Assembly: GCA_003221615.1 (NCBI GenBank)
Contig: QHSQ01000136.1
Location: 1-63,094 of the forward strand
Reading direction: 5' to 3'
DNA length: 63,094 bases
Source of the DNA: Candidatus Rokuibacteriota bacterium
GTDB lineage: Bacteria; Methylomirabilota; Methylomirabilia; Rokubacteriales; CSP1-6
In this document: positions 37,983 to 47,522 of the stretch, piece after piece
Numbering within the stretch: position 1 is the first letter of the stretch
Layout: the number at the start of each line of letters is the position of its first letter
Position numbers and translations under genes: made by a program
Notes under the pieces: model-generated
The model's database searches: none
The model's input: the letters and a program-made list of their open reading frames with translations, nothing else
Told to the model about the DNA's origin: nothing

Positions 37983-39074
37983 TCACTCCTCGAGCAGGAC
38001 GCAATGCCGCGGGTCAGCGCTGACGAACACCTCGTCGCCCTCGGCCATCGGATCCGATGTGGCCAGGCGCACGATGAGTGTCCGGCCGTCCCAGTCGACG
38101 TGGTACTGGGTGAAGTCGCCTTGGAACACTCGCTGGCGGATCCGGGCCGGCCAGGCGTTCAGCGATGTGGCCGGGCGAGCGCGGTCGAGCCGCAGCCGGA
38201 CGGTACGAACGGCCATCAGAGCCTCGCCGCCGCTCGGCTGGCCGGACGCGGTGCCGTGGACGAGCGCGCCACCGGATGTCTGGATGACCACGAGCCCATT
38301 GTGCTCGAGATCCGGACGGCGCCGGCCCCGGATCAGATTCGCCGAGCCGACGAAATCGGCGACGAAGGTGTTCCGCGGCCGGTCGTAGATCTCGCCCGGC
38401 GTGCCGACTTGCTCGATCACGCCGTCGCGCATCACGACGATCCGGTCGGAGATCGCGAGCGCTTCTTCCAGATCGTGGGTGACGTAGACGGACGTGATGT
38501 CGAGCCGGCGCTGGAGCTCCTTCAGCTCCACGCGCATCTCGGCGCGCAGCTTCGCGTCGAGGTTCGACAGGGGCTCGTCGAAGAGGAGCACCGACGGCGA
38601 GAACACGAACGCGCGGGCGAGCGCGACGCGCTGCTGCTGGCCTCCGGACAGCTTCGACGCGCCCCGGGCGCCGAGCTCGCCGAGCTGGACCAGCTCGAGG
38701 GCTTCGCGCACGCGCGACGCCACCTCCGCCTCCGGACGCTTGCGCACGCGGAGGCCGTAGGCCACGTTGTCGAAGACGCTCATGTGCGGCCAGATCGCGT
38801 AGGACTGGAAGACCATCGAGAGCCCGCGACGCTCCGCCGGGATGTTCACCGAGAGCGAGGACGAGAATACCGGGGCACCGCCGATCCCGATCTCGCCGGA
38901 CGTGGGCTTCTCGAGCCCGGCGATCGCCCGCAAGGTGGTCGTCTTGCCGCACCCGGACGGGCCGAGCAGGGTGAGGTGCTCGCCGGCGCCCACGGTGAAC
39001 GTCACGCCCCGCACCGCGATCACGCTGCCGTAGCGAACGACCAGGTCCCGCACCTCGATCGACGCGCGGGCCAT
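37983..39074 (-). CDS. ABC transporter ATP-binding protein (FbpC/PotA type)
   Basis: ATPase of a three-gene importer, 363 aa. Motifs: Walker [20 protein letters not shown]-loop [20 protein letters not shown], signature [17 protein letters not shown], Walker [21 protein letters not shown] and switch His [17 protein letters not shown]-terminal TOBE-like regulatory domain follows (residues about 240-363). The ATG at 39074 lies 2 nt before the end of the permease gene, so the order is binding protein, fused permease, ATPase. Iron(III), 2-aminoethylphosphonate or polyamine-like substrates are possible. Confidence 0.93.
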   Translation of the reverse strand: MARASIEVRDLVVRYGSVIAVRGVTFTVGAGEHLTLLGPSGCGKTTTLRAIAGLEKPTSGEIGIGGAPVFSSSLSVNIPAERRGLSMVFQSYAIWPHMSVFDNVAYGLRVRKRPEAEVASRVREALELVQLGELGARGASKLSGGQQQRVALARAFVFSPSVLLFDEPLSNLDAKLRAEMRVELKELQRRLDITSVYVTHDLEEALAISDRIVVMRDGVIEQVGTPGEIYDRPRNTFVADFVGSANLIRGRRRPDLEHNGLVVIQTSGGALVHGTASGQPSGGEALMAVRTVRLRLDRARPATSLNAWPARIRQRVFQGDFTQYHVDWDGRTLIVRLATSDPMAEGDEVFVSADPRHCVLLEE

Positions 39075-39076
39075 CC

Positions 39077-40750
39077 TCACTCTCCTGCGTGCTGGACCGC
39101 GCGGCGCGCGACCGCGAACAGGAGCACCAGCGCCGCGACCACCGCCAGGGTCTGCAACAGCGCCATCGCCGCGGTGAGCTCGGTGCTGGCCGAGAACCAC
39201 GACTCGACGATGGCCGGCGTGATGACCTTGGCCTTGGGGCCCATCAGCAAGATGGAGGCGCCCAGCTCGCGCACGCTGGCGATGAACAGGAGCAGCCACG
39301 CCGCGATCAGTCCGGGCTTGAGGAGCGGCATCGTGACCGTGCGCAGCCGATAGCCCCACGTCGCGCCGCACATCTGGGCGGATTCCTCGAGCGAGCGATC
39401 GATCTGGAGGATCACGCCCGAGATCGTCCGGAGGCCCAGCGGTAGGAACACCGTGAGGTACGCGATCAGCAGGAGCCAGAGCGTGCCGTAAATCGGGATC
39501 GGGAAGATCAGCCAGGCCCAGAGCATCCCGAAAGCGAAGACGAGACGGGGCACCGCCTGGGGGAACATCAACAGATACTCGATGGCGCCGGCGCCGGGCA
39601 GCCGTGAGCGATAGATGAGCCACGAGAGAAAGCCCATTAACAGCACGCCGATGCTCGCGGTGGCGAGGCCGAGGAGCAGGCTGTTGCCGAGCGCCGAGCC
39701 CACGGCATCGAGGGACAGCGCGGTCCTGTAGTTGGCCAGGGTGAAATTGGCGGCGCGCGGGAACGCGGTCGTGAGGTGCTGGAAGGACGCGTAGGTGATC
39801 GTCAGCACGGGCAGGATCACGGCGACGATGAGATACGCCACGCACACGCCCAGGAACGGCCAGCGCAGCCGGCCGACGTCCATGACACGCGGCCGGAACG
39901 CCTTGCCGGTGATCGTGACGTAGGTGCCGGAGCTCACGATGCGCCGGTAGATCCACACCATCGTGAACATGACCGCGAAGAGCGAGACGCCCATGGCCGC
40001 CGCGGTCGGGAAGCGCGGGGGATACTGCGACACGAGCTGGTACATGGCGGTGGTCACGACGTAGAAGCGATTGGGGAGTCCCAGCACCAAAGCGGCGGAG
40101 AACGAGCCGAGCATCTCGGCGAAGACGAACACGGCCGCACCGAGCACCCCGGGGAGCACGAGCGGCAAGGTGATACGCAGCATCGTGCGGACGCGGCCGG
40201 CGCCGAGGACCTGTGAGGCTTCCTCCATCGCCGGGTCCATCGACTTCATCACGGCGCCGATCATCACGAAGGCCACGGCGCCCTCGAACAGCGCCATCAC
40301 CCACGCGATGCCCCAGGGCGTGTTGATGTCGACCACGTGTCCGTCGCCCCCGAGCGCCCGCCAGACCTGATTGATGAACCCGCTGCTCGGCGAGGCGATG
40401 AGCGCCCACGCCAGGGCACCCATGAGCGGCGTCACGTAGTACGGCATCGCCATGAGCTGCTCGAACGCGGCGCGGCCGGGCACGTTGGTCCGCGAGAGGA
40501 TCCATCCCATCGTGAACCCGACGATCACCGCGAGCACCGTCGCCAGCGCCGCGACGAGCAAGGTGTTGCCGAAGATGTGCGCGTAGCGGCCGAGGCCCAG
40601 GAAGTTGTCGAGCCCGTACGCCTCCGGCGGGCGGGCCTGCGGATCGCCGACGCTCAGCGAGGCCTGGACGAGATAGGCGATCGGATAGAGGACGAGCACG
40701 GCGGCGACGCCGCCGACGAGCACGCTGACGAGGCGCGGGGATAGGCTCAC
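39077..40750 (-). CDS. ABC transporter permease, fused two-domain (FbpB type)
   Basis: A 557-aa permease with two homologous halves of about six TM segments each, as in FbpB/AfuB. The first coupling loop is [20 protein letters not shown] (residues about 175-195) and the second [21 protein letters not shown] chose the GTG at 40750, giving a GTGA overlap with the binding-protein stop; an ATG at 40771 is an alternative that would lengthen the N-terminus by seven residues. It forms the membrane channel for the adjacent ATPase and binding protein. Confidence 0.9.
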   Translation of the reverse strand: MSLSPRLVSVLVGGVAAVLVLYPIAYLVQASLSVGDPQARPPEAYGLDNFLGLGRYAHIFGNTLLVAALATVLAVIVGFTMGWILSRTNVPGRAAFEQLMAMPYYVTPLMGALAWALIASPSSGFINQVWRALGGDGHVVDINTPWGIAWVMALFEGAVAFVMIGAVMKSMDPAMEEASQVLGAGRVRTMLRITLPLVLPGVLGAAVFVFAEMLGSFSAALVLGLPNRFYVVTTAMYQLVSQYPPRFPTAAAMGVSLFAVMFTMVWIYRRIVSSGTYVTITGKAFRPRVMDVGRLRWPFLGVCVAYLIVAVILPVLTITYASFQHLTTAFPRAANFTLANYRTALSLDAVGSALGNSLLLGLATASIGVLLMGFLSWLIYRSRLPGAGAIEYLLMFPQAVPRLVFAFGMLWAWLIFPIPIYGTLWLLLIAYLTVFLPLGLRTISGVILQIDRSLEESAQMCGATWGYRLRTVTMPLLKPGLIAAWLLLFIASVRELGASILLMGPKAKVITPAIVESWFSASTELTAAMALLQTLAVVAALVLLFAVARRAVQHAGE

Positions 40751-41916
40751 AAGCCCATGATCGAGTTCCATTCCTTCACGAACACGGGATGGCTCGTCAC
40801 GTAGTCGTTCCAGTCCGTCGGGAAGAGCAGCTTGAAGTCCGCCAGCCGCTTGCCCGTCGGCATCGGCCCGGCGTCGGGGCGCAGTGATCCGTAGAGGAGG
40901 ATCTTCTGATTCTGGTAGACGAGCTGGCCGCGCCTGGAGAGCGCCCAGTCCACGAAGAGCTTGGCCGCTTCTGGATGCGGCGCCTTGTTGACGACGCCGA
41001 TGTAGATCGCGATCGCCGGCATGCCTTCGGGCGGCGCCACGAACTCGATCTCCGCGCCCTTCTCCTGGTAGAGCGTGTAGCCCGCATATTCGGCGAGCGC
41101 GCAGATCCGGTCCTCGCCCTTGGCGAGCCGGTCGAAGAGCTGCGCGCGCGCGTCGAAACCCTTCGGCCGCTGTTTGGCGAACTCCTGCCAGAAGTCGTTG
41201 CCGTACATCTTGCGGAGGATGTACCACTGGGCGTGCTGCATGCCCGAGGTGGCGAGCTTGGCGCTGATCCCGTCCTTGAAAGCCGGGTTGTTGATGTCCT
41301 TCCAGGTCTTCGGCGCCTGCTCCGGCTTCACCTTGGCGCGGTTGTAGGAGATCCCGGAGAATCCGACTCCCGGCACGCCGAAGTACCCGGCCGGAGTCGA
41401 CTGATACTCGGGCTTGTACGCGGCGTACTCGGGCGACATGTACTGCTCCCAGCCGCCCTTCTTCTGGAAGTCGATCGCCGGCGAGATGTCCGAGAGCTGA
41501 AGCACGTCGACGCCGAAGCGCCCGGCCGACCGCTCCGCGGTGATCTTCGCGTAGAGGGCGCCGGTCTGCAGCCGCACATAGCTGGTCTTGATCTTCGGGA
41601 AGTCCTTGCGGAAGGCCTCGAGCAGGATGGCGATGCCCTGCTCGCTGTCGTGGCCGTAGTAGACGACTTCGCCTTCCTGCTCGGCCTTGGCGACGTCGGC
41701 CGAGGTCTGGATGTCGTGCACCTTGGTGACGTTGCGCGCCGGGCTCTGGGCGGAGGCGAAGGGCACGTCGGCCAGGAGCGGCGCGGCGGCGACGAGCGCT
41801 CCGGTCTTCAGAAATCCGCGCCGGGTGACGGCGGTGTCGTGCGCGCCGCAGGCCGTCGCGGGGCTGGGGCCCCGCCGGCCGAGGTGCGCCTCGAGATCAT
41901 GTGCAGGCTCGATCAT
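40747..41916 (-). CDS. ABC transporter substrate-binding protein (family 1, Fbp-type) with Tat signal
   Basis: A 389-aa periplasmic binding protein for the adjacent permease and ATPase. A twin-arginine signal [20 protein letters not shown] starts only at about residue 31. The ~30 residues before it include [13 protein letters not shown], encoded by a family-A repeat (41841-41890). The true start may instead be a downstream codon, such as a GTG just before the Tat motif (VTRRGFLK). The mature part reads [40 protein letters not shown] and [20 protein letters not shown], typical of iron(III)- or phosphonate-type family-1 binding proteins. Confidence 0.88.
   Translation of the reverse strand: MIEPAHDLEAHLGRRGPSPATACGAHDTAVTRRGFLKTGALVAAAPLLADVPFASAQSPARNVTKVHDIQTSADVAKAEQEGEVVYYGHDSEQGIAILLEAFRKDFPKIKTSYVRLQTGALYAKITAERSAGRFGVDVLQLSDISPAIDFQKKGGWEQYMSPEYAAYKPEYQSTPAGYFGVPGVGFSGISYNRAKVKPEQAPKTWKDINNPAFKDGISAKLATSGMQHAQWYILRKMYGNDFWQEFAKQRPKGFDARAQLFDRLAKGEDRICALAEYAGYTLYQEKGAEIEFVAPPEGMPAIAIYIGVVNKAPHPEAAKLFVDWALSRRGQLVYQNQKILLYGSLRPDAGPMPTGKRLADFKLLFPTDWNDYVTSHPVFVKEWNSIMGL
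41841..41890. repeat. Repeat family A, third copy
   Basis: The 50-nt unit matches the tandem copies at 4389-4438 and 4453-4502 except at two positions. It lies within the annotated 5' end of the binding-protein gene, between the upstream ATG and the Tat signal, and encodes [11 protein letters not shown] on the minus strand. Confidence 0.85.
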
Positions 41917-42061
41917 GCAGGATCTCCTTTTATGAGAGTGACGCCGCCCGTAGCATAAGCTACCGCTCGATTTCGAGCTACAGTCCGGACGCGGGCGTCT
42001 CCTGTTATCCTGTCCACGTCACGGGCGACGGGCTCGCAACACACAGACAGGAGAGCACGGC

Positions 42062-42646
42062 ATGTCCAACAAAGGGTTCTCCCATCTCGGTCTCTCGACA
42101 CTGGACCTGGACAAGACTCGCGACTTCTACGAGAACGTCCTCGGGTTCAAGCCGGTTCGGTGCGACATCATCAAGGTCAAGGAGGGCGGGCAGATCCGCC
42201 ACATCTTCTTCGACACCGGACGCGATCAGCTCATCGCCTTCATGGAAGCGCGCGGTGTTCCGGGCGTGCCGGCGCACTACGACGCCGGCATCACGCGCGG
42301 GCTCGGCGTGCCGAGCGCGTTCTATCACTTCGCGTTCGAGGCCGGCTCGGAGGCCGGGCTCGAGGACAAGCGCCGCGAGCTCCGCGCGAAGGGCGTCGAG
42401 GTGACGGACGTGGTCGACCACGACTGGGCGAAGTCGATCTACTTCAAGGACCCCAACGGGCTCCAGCTGGAGTTCTGCTGCTTCACCCGCAACCTGAACG
42501 CGAACGACGCGCGGATGCAGGACCGCTTCGAGATGTCCGTGCGCCGTCTGGGCCTGGAGGATCCGGAGGCGCTCGGGGCCGCGAAGAGTGCGCCGGCCGA
42601 GGCCAATCTGAATCTCGATCTGCTGGTGAAGACTCCCGGAGCCTAG
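42062..42646 (+). CDS. VOC family (glyoxalase/dioxygenase-like) protein
   Basis: A 194-aa vicinal-oxygen-chelate-fold protein with two beta-alpha-beta-beta-beta modules. Module one: FSHLGLSTLDLDKTRDFYEN, with His8 a probable metal ligand. Module two: AFYHFAFEAGSEAGLEDKRR and the terminal IYFKDPNGLQLEFCCF, with His and Glu ligands. A tail of about 40 residues follows. Known relatives are glyoxalases, fosfomycin-resistance enzymes and extradiol dioxygenases; none can be assigned. AGGAGAGCACGGC precedes the ATG. It is convergent with the serine hydrolase gene across a strong hairpin. Confidence 0.88.
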   Translation: MSNKGFSHLGLSTLDLDKTRDFYENVLGFKPVRCDIIKVKEGGQIRHIFFDTGRDQLIAFMEARGVPGVPAHYDAGITRGLGVPSAFYHFAFEAGSEAGLEDKRRELRAKGVEVTDVVDHDWAKSIYFKDPNGLQLEFCCFTRNLNANDARMQDRFEMSVRRLGLEDPEALGAAKSAPAEANLNLDLLVKTPGA

Positions 42647-42660
42647 TCGCGGGAGGAATC

Positions 42661-42698
42661 GCGGGCGCTCCGCGTCGAGCTCGGCGCGGAGCGCCCGC
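42661..42698. terminator. Bidirectional hairpin terminator
   Basis: GCGGGCGCTCCGCG (42661-42674) pairs perfectly over 14 bp with CGCGGAGCGCCCGC (42685-42698), loop 10 nt. It fills the gap between the convergent VOC and serine hydrolase genes. There is no U-tract on either side, so termination may be Rho-assisted. Confidence 0.6.
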
Positions 42699-42704
42699 GC
42701 TCGA

Positions 42705-43997
42705 TCACACCGCCTTCAGGCTCTCGTACACGCTCCGCTCGAACTGCCCGTAGAGCTTCACGGCCCGCGTGTCGGCGAAGGGAAGGATCTGCGTCATGAT
42801 CAGCCCGGTGACGCGCTTGGCCCCATCGAGCCAGTAGTACGTGTTGAAGATCCCGCCCCAGCTCACAGTGCCGGCGCTGCGGCCGTTCGGCCCGGGCTCC
42901 ATGTTCAGCATGTAGCCGAGCCCCCAGCGGATCGGGGCGCCCGGGAAGAAATCGACGTCGTTCGAGCGCGCCGGGGTCGTCGTCTTCATGATGCCGGCCG
43001 GGATGTCGCCCGTGTGGTTCTTGCCCATCAACGCCACCGTCTCCGGCTTCAGGATCCGGCTCCCGTTGTGGCTTCCGCCGTGCAGCAGGGCCTGCAAGAA
43101 GGTGAGATAGTCCCGGCCCGTCGAGTAGAGTGGGCCGCCGCCGGACCAGAACTCCGGGGTGAACGGCGTCTCGAGCGGCTGCGGCGCCAGCGTACCGTCG
43201 GCCTGCCGTTGGTGCACGCGAGCCTGACGGGCCCGCTGCTCATCCGAGGTGACGTAGCCGCTGTCCTTCATGCCGAGCGGCGCGAAGATCTTGTCGCGGA
43301 AGTACGCGTCGAGCGTCTGACCGCTGGCCGACTCGACGAGACGCCCGACCCAGTCGATGTTGACGCCGTATTCCCACTTGTCGCCGGGCTCGAAGACCAG
43401 CGGCATGCGGATCGACGCGACCTTGCCGGTCGCCGTCGAGGGCATCCCCGACGCCTTCACGTAGCGCACCATGTTCGCGTCCCAGATCTCGTAGCTGAAC
43501 CCGGCCGTGTGGGTCAGCAGATGTCGCAACGTGATCGGCCGCTTCGCGGGACGAAGCTTCGGGGTGCCGGCGGCGTCGAATCCTTCCAGGACCTGGGGCG
43601 AGCCCAGCGCCGGATCGATGTTCGGCACCGGCTCTTCGAGCTTGAGCTTGCCCTGCTCGACGAGCTGCATGGCCGCCACGGACGTGATCGCCTTGGTCAT
43701 CGAGGCGATGCGGAAGACCGAGTCGAGCGTCATGTCCGGGCCCTTGGCGAGCTCGCGGACGCCGAAGGCGCCCTCGTAGAAGAGGCCCTTGTCGGTCGCC
43801 GCCATCGCCACCACGCCGGGCACCTCCCTCGTGTCGACCGCGTGCTTCAGCGCCGCGTCGATTCGCGCGCGCGACGCCGATGGCGTCTGGGCGTGGGCTC
43901 GGCGGGTCGTCGCGCCGCCGATACCGACCGCGGTGGCGGCGGTGATCGCGGCGGCGCCCTTGAGCAGGTCGCGGCGGCTGGGCGATGAAGCGGTCAT
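42705..43997 (-). CDS. Serine hydrolase (beta-lactamase/esterase family) with Tat signal
   Basis: A 430-aa exported hydrolase. The twin-arginine signal is SPSRRDLLKGAAAITAATAV, cleavage near AHAQ. The class C beta-lactamase fold motif SxxK is in VFRIASMTKAITSVAAMQLV, the Tyr-x-Asn-like element is in KWEYGVNIDWVGRLVESASG, and a late motif reads AGTVSWGGIFNTYYWLD. It resembles EstB/LpqH-like esterases and peptidases rather than true beta-lactamases. It is one of three consecutive minus-strand genes with an SDR and a binding protein. Confidence 0.9.
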   Translation of the reverse strand: MTASSPSRRDLLKGAAAITAATAVGIGGATTRRAHAQTPSASRARIDAALKHAVDTREVPGVVAMAATDKGLFYEGAFGVRELAKGPDMTLDSVFRIASMTKAITSVAAMQLVEQGKLKLEEPVPNIDPALGSPQVLEGFDAAGTPKLRPAKRPITLRHLLTHTAGFSYEIWDANMVRYVKASGMPSTATGKVASIRMPLVFEPGDKWEYGVNIDWVGRLVESASGQTLDAYFRDKIFAPLGMKDSGYVTSDEQRARQARVHQRQADGTLAPQPLETPFTPEFWSGGGPLYSTGRDYLTFLQALLHGGSHNGSRILKPETVALMGKNHTGDIPAGIMKTTTPARSNDVDFFPGAPIRWGLGYMLNMEPGPNGRSAGTVSWGGIFNTYYWLDGAKRVTGLIMTQILPFADTRAVKLYGQFERSVYESLKAV

Positions 43998-44045
43998 GGT
44001 CTGATCCTCCGGTTCGAGCGGCTCACAGCATCAGCTCACACCAAC

Positions 44046-44837
44046 TCACAGGACCGAACGCACGAGACCTCCGTCGACGAGGATCGTCGTCCCGGTGATG
44101 TAACTGGACTTGCCCGAGGCGAGGAACGCCACCAGGTTGGCCAGCTCCTTCGGCTCGCCGATGCGTCCCACCGCGGTTTCCGCCGCGCGCTGGGCCAGCG
44201 CCTCGTCGACCGAGATGCCGAGCTCCTTGGCGCGGTTCGTCACGTTGGACAGCATGCGCTCGCTCAGGATCGAGCCCGGGCACACGTTGTTCACGAGAAC
44301 GCCGTCGCGCCCGACTTCATCGGCGAGGCTCTTCGCGAACGCCACCACGCCCATGCGCGTGGCGCCGGAGAGCGCGAGATTCGGAATCGGCTGGTAGACG
44401 GTGCTGGCCAGGATGTTGATGATGCGCCCGGCGCCTTGCCGTTTCAGGTGGGGCAGTGCCTCGCGCGACATCCGCGCGAAGAACAGGAGCGACCGTTGCA
44501 CGGCCGTCGCCCACTGCTCTTCGGTGGCCGTCTGAGCACGCGCCAGGGGAGGGCCGCCGGAGTTGTTGATCATGATGTCGAGGCGCCCGAAGCGGTCGAC
44601 GGTTTTCGCGACCAGGTCACGGATGGTCTCGTGACGATCCAGGTCCCCGGCGACGACGAGCACGTCACGACCGGTCGTGTCGCGAATCTCCTTCGCCGCC
44701 TTGTCGAGATCCGCCTGCGACCGGCTGCACAGGGCGACCTTGACGCCTTCCTGCGCCAGCACCTCGGCGCAGGCCCGCCCCAGTCCCTTCGATGCGCCTC
44801 CGACGATCGCGACTTTGTCCTTCAGCTCGAGGTCCAT
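44046..44837 (-). CDS. SDR family oxidoreductase lacking the Tyr-x-x-x-Lys motif
   Basis: A 263-aa Rossmann-fold short-chain dehydrogenase-like protein. The nucleotide motif GGASKGLGRACAEVL (residues 13-27), acidic GDLDRHETI and MINNSGGPPLARA are present. At the active site Ser145 is kept, but the expected Tyr and Lys are Ser157 and Arg161 (NLALSGATRMGVV). A divergent SDR branch with this replacement is known and catalysis there is unclear. The C-terminus SYITGTTILVDGGLVRSVL is normal. It lies between the serine hydrolase and binding-protein genes on the same strand. Confidence 0.9.
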   Translation of the reverse strand: MDLELKDKVAIVGGASKGLGRACAEVLAQEGVKVALCSRSQADLDKAAKEIRDTTGRDVLVVAGDLDRHETIRDLVAKTVDRFGRLDIMINNSGGPPLARAQTATEEQWATAVQRSLLFFARMSREALPHLKRQGAGRIINILASTVYQPIPNLALSGATRMGVVAFAKSLADEVGRDGVLVNNVCPGSILSERMLSNVTNRAKELGISVDEALAQRAAETAVGRIGEPKELANLVAFLASGKSSYITGTTILVDGGLVRSVL

Positions 44838-44873
44838 GGCGGTGTTATCGGCGCAAACTCGCGGGTTGTCAAA

Positions 44874-46094
44874 TCACTCGATGTTCTTCGCCGGCGGGTA
44901 CTCGCGCGAATAGACCGGCGCGGCCAGGAACGTCGCCGGGTCGTACTTCCAGAACTGGCTCACGTCCCGATAGGTGTCGATCACGGCGTTCATCAGCCGG
45001 CCCTCGCGCCGCTCGACCTTGCGGATGTAGACGTTGACGATGGGATTGCCGTAGGCGTCGAGCCGGATCGGCCCCTGCGGCGTGTCGGGCAGCTGCACGG
45101 CGCGTAGCGCCTTGATGAAGGCGGACTTGTCCTCGACCTTCCCGTTGACGCCCTTCATGCCGGCCTCGATGAACAGCACGCCGAGGTAGCCGCCGATCGT
45201 GCAGTAGCCGGGATCGTCCTTGTACTCCGCCCGCATGGCCTGGACCCACTTGCGGTTCGTCGGCGTGTCGATGGCCGCGCTGTAAGTTCCCGCGGTGATC
45301 ACGCCGAGCGCTTCGTCGCCCATCGACTTGAGGCTCGATTCCTCCGTGGTCGTCACCATGCCGAGCACGGGCAGCTTCATCCCGAACTCCGCGTACTGCT
45401 TGAGGAAGCGCTGGCCGTTGGTGGGTCCGAAGCCCGCGTAGATGGCGTCGACGCTGGTCTTGAGCTGGGCGATGTAGGGTCCGTAGTCGGGCGTGACGAT
45501 CGGCGGCCAGAGCTTCTGCACGATCTTGCCGCCGTTCTCCTCGAAGGTCCGCTGGAAGCCGGCGGTGTGCTCGTGACCGTAGGCGAAGTCGTCGGAAATC
45601 GTGGCGACGCGCTTGTAGCCGAGCTTCTTGGCCGCGTACTCGCCGAGCGGATGCGTGACCTGGGAGCCGCTCATCGTGGCGCGCACGAACCACGGATTGG
45701 TCTTCCGCTGCGTGATGTCGTCGGCGGCGGCCGGAGAGATGACCATCGGCGTTTCGGTCTGGCGAACGTAGTCGCTGATCGCGTAGGCCTCGAAGGCCGC
45801 GACCGGCCCGGTCAGCACGTGGACCCGGTTGCGCTCGACCAGCTCGAGCGTCTTGGCGCGCGTCTGCGCCGGCTGGCCGGCCGAGTCGCCGAAGAACACC
45901 TCGACCTTGCGGCCGGCCAGCGAGCCGCCGCGCTCCTTCAGCGCGAACTGGAGCCCTTCTTCCATCTGGCGCCCGCACGAGGCGATCGGCCCGGAGCGAA
46001 TCGTCAAGACGCCGACCCGCACGGGCTCCTGCGCGGATACCGGCGCGGCGGCGAAGAGACAGAGCGACACGAGGACGAGGATCCGGCGGGCCAT
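44874..46094 (-). CDS. ABC transporter substrate-binding protein (branched-chain amino acid type)
   Basis: A 406-aa periplasmic type I binding protein (Peripla_BP_6, LivJ-like). The signal peptide is MARRILVLVSLCLFAAAPVS, cleavage near AQE. Pattern: VRVGVLTIRSGPIASCGRQM, FFGDSAGQPAQTRAKTLELV, DFAYGHEHTAGFQRTFEENG and DAIYAGFGPTNGQRFLKQYA. No LivHMGF-type permease or ATPase genes are adjacent, so it relies on transporter genes elsewhere. The ligand may be branched amino acids, amides, urea or aromatic acids. The start follows GGCGAAAGGAGCTTCTTC. Confidence 0.92.
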   Translation of the reverse strand: MARRILVLVSLCLFAAAPVSAQEPVRVGVLTIRSGPIASCGRQMEEGLQFALKERGGSLAGRKVEVFFGDSAGQPAQTRAKTLELVERNRVHVLTGPVAAFEAYAISDYVRQTETPMVISPAAADDITQRKTNPWFVRATMSGSQVTHPLGEYAAKKLGYKRVATISDDFAYGHEHTAGFQRTFEENGGKIVQKLWPPIVTPDYGPYIAQLKTSVDAIYAGFGPTNGQRFLKQYAEFGMKLPVLGMVTTTEESSLKSMGDEALGVITAGTYSAAIDTPTNRKWVQAMRAEYKDDPGYCTIGGYLGVLFIEAGMKGVNGKVEDKSAFIKALRAVQLPDTPQGPIRLDAYGNPIVNVYIRKVERREGRLMNAVIDTYRDVSQFWKYDPATFLAAPVYSREYPPAKNIE

Positions 46095-46204
46095 GAAGAA
46101 GCTCCTTTCGCCGCGCGATTGTGGAGAGGCCGGCGGGCAATGTCAACGGATCTTCGGCCCTCCGCCCGATTTTGTGCCATCCTTCCCGGCGAAAGGAGCT
46201 CACT

Positions 46205-46753
46205 ATGCCGCGAGTCAATCCGGTCACCGGCAAGTCCGATGTCCCCGCGGAGCATCACGCCGTCGTCGATTCGGTCGTGAGTGTCTTCGGAGGCGTGCGC
46301 GGACCGTTCAGCATGCTGCTCCATAGTCCCAGGCTCGCCGAGCGGGTGCTGGGGCTCGTCACGTTCTTCCGTGACGAGAGCGTCACCGAGCCGAATCTCA
46401 GATCGGTCGCCATTCTGGCCGCCGTGCGCGAGCGCGAGGCGGCGTACGTCTGGTCGGCGCAGGTCGGCGCCGCGCGGCGCAACGGAGTCAGCGAGGACAT
46501 CATCGATCTGCTGCGCGCGAAGGCCGATCCCGGCAAGCTCCCCCCCGAGGAGCGTGAGATCGTGACCTACGTGCGTCAGCTCATGCGGACGAACCGGATC
46601 GACCAGGCGGCGTTCGATGCCCTCAAGAAACGCCACAACGTGCAGTGGCTCGTCGAGCTCACGACGGCCGTGAACTACTTCGCGCTGCTGTCGGGCGTCG
46701 TCAACGCGTTCGAGGTCGCGGCGCCGGCGGACGGCGACAAGCTGACTGTTTAA
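46205..46753 (+). CDS. Carboxymuconolactone decarboxylase family protein
   Basis: A 182-aa all-helical CMD/AhpD-like protein. The family core reads PFSMLLHSPRLAERVLGLVT, LRSVAILAAVREREAAYVWS, GAARRNGVSEDIIDLLRAKA and HNVQWLVELTTAVNYFALLS. The Cys-x-x-Cys of AhpD peroxidases is missing, so it is not a classical alkylhydroperoxidase; a lyase or binding role is possible. GAAAGGAGCTCACT precedes the ATG at 46205. It is divergent from the binding-protein gene, and two hairpins follow its stop. Confidence 0.88.
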   Translation: MPRVNPVTGKSDVPAEHHAVVDSVVSVFGGVRGPFSMLLHSPRLAERVLGLVTFFRDESVTEPNLRSVAILAAVREREAAYVWSAQVGAARRNGVSEDIIDLLRAKADPGKLPPEEREIVTYVRQLMRTNRIDQAAFDALKKRHNVQWLVELTTAVNYFALLSGVVNAFEVAAPADGDKLTV

Positions 46754-46778
46754 CTGGGGGCCCCGACATGGCCCCCAG
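46754..46778 (+). terminator. Hairpin after CMD gene (first)
   Basis: CTGGGGGCC (46754-46762) and GGCCCCCAG (46770-46778) form a perfect 9-bp stem beginning at the nucleotide after the CMD stop codon. No U-tract follows. Confidence 0.5.
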
Positions 46779-46795
46779 ACCCCTAACGCTCGGCA

Positions 46796-46816
46796 CGCCC
46801 CGGGAAACCCGGGGCG
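46796..46816 (+). terminator. Hairpin after CMD gene (second)
   Basis: CGCCCCGGG-AAA-CCCGGGGCG is a perfect 9-bp stem with an AAA loop. With the previous hairpin it separates the CMD gene from the shortened LLM gene; either a tandem terminator or a leader structure of the next gene. Confidence 0.5.
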
Positions 46817-46848
46817 CGCCTCTATCGCGCTAGTAGGAGGCAGCGGTC

Positions 46849-47517
46849 ATGGATTTGGACCCCTTCGTGACGCTCGCCGCGGCCGCGGCGGCGACGACGC
46901 GGCTGCGGGTCGGCACGGGCGTATGCCTGGTCGTGCAGCGCGATCCGATCCAGACCGCCAAGCTGGTCGCCAGCCTCGACCAGGTCTCGAGCGGGCGCTT
47001 CCTCTTCGGCATCGGAGCGGGCTGGAACGCCGAGGAGATGCTCGATCACGGCACCGATTTCAAGGCGCGCTTCACGGTGATGCGCGAGCGCGTCGAGGCG
47101 ATGCGGGCGATCTGGACGAAGTCGAAGCCCGAGTACAGCGGCGAGTTCGTCAAATTCCCGCCGATGATGACCTGGCCCAAGCCGGTGCAGAAGCCTCATC
47201 CGCCGGTGATCGTGGGCGGCGCCTTTCCGTACGGCGCGCGGCGGGCGATCGCGTACGGCGACGGATGGATGCCACACGCGCGCCGGCCGGAGTACGGCGA
47301 CGTGATCAAGCTCCTGCCGGATTTCCAGAAGCTCGTCGCCGAGTCGGGGCGCGATCCAGCGACCCTGCCGATCACGGTGTTCGGCGTGCCGGAAGACAAG
47401 GATCTCATCAAGCGCTATGGCGACGCCGGTGTCGCGCGACTGGTCTTCAACCTGAATCCGGCGAAGGCCGATGAGGTGCTGCCGGCGCTCGATCGTTTCG
47501 CCGGGTTGATGCGCTAG
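46849..47517 (+). CDS. LLM class oxidoreductase, N-terminally truncated
   Basis: A 222-aa luciferase-like protein that starts inside the family domain: MDLDPFVTLAAAAAATTRLR corresponds to about residue 65-70 of normal ~290-aa members. It continues normally (GTGVCLVVQRDPIQTAKLVA, GRFLFGIGAGWNAEEMLDHG, HPPVIVGGAFPYGARRAIAY). The first beta strand and part of the cofactor pocket are missing, and no remnant is visible upstream, where two hairpins lie. A good ribosome site (TAGGAGGCAGCGGTC) precedes the ATG, so the short form may still be translated. It is followed by the AtuA gene after 5 nt. Confidence 0.85.
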   Translation: MDLDPFVTLAAAAAATTRLRVGTGVCLVVQRDPIQTAKLVASLDQVSSGRFLFGIGAGWNAEEMLDHGTDFKARFTVMRERVEAMRAIWTKSKPEYSGEFVKFPPMMTWPKPVQKPHPPVIVGGAFPYGARRAIAYGDGWMPHARRPEYGDVIKLLPDFQKLVAESGRDPATLPITVFGVPEDKDLIKRYGDAGVARLVFNLNPAKADEVLPALDRFAGLMR

Positions 47518-47522
47518 ACCCG

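Noticed and set aside
42705..43997. Antibiotic-resistance beta-lactamase.
   Set aside because: Overall pattern and Tat signal fit general serine hydrolases/esterases of this fold; no evidence for beta-lactam activity.
46205..46753. CMD-family protein as a third selenoprotein or an AhpD peroxidase.
   Set aside because: There is no in-frame TGA and no CxxC motif.
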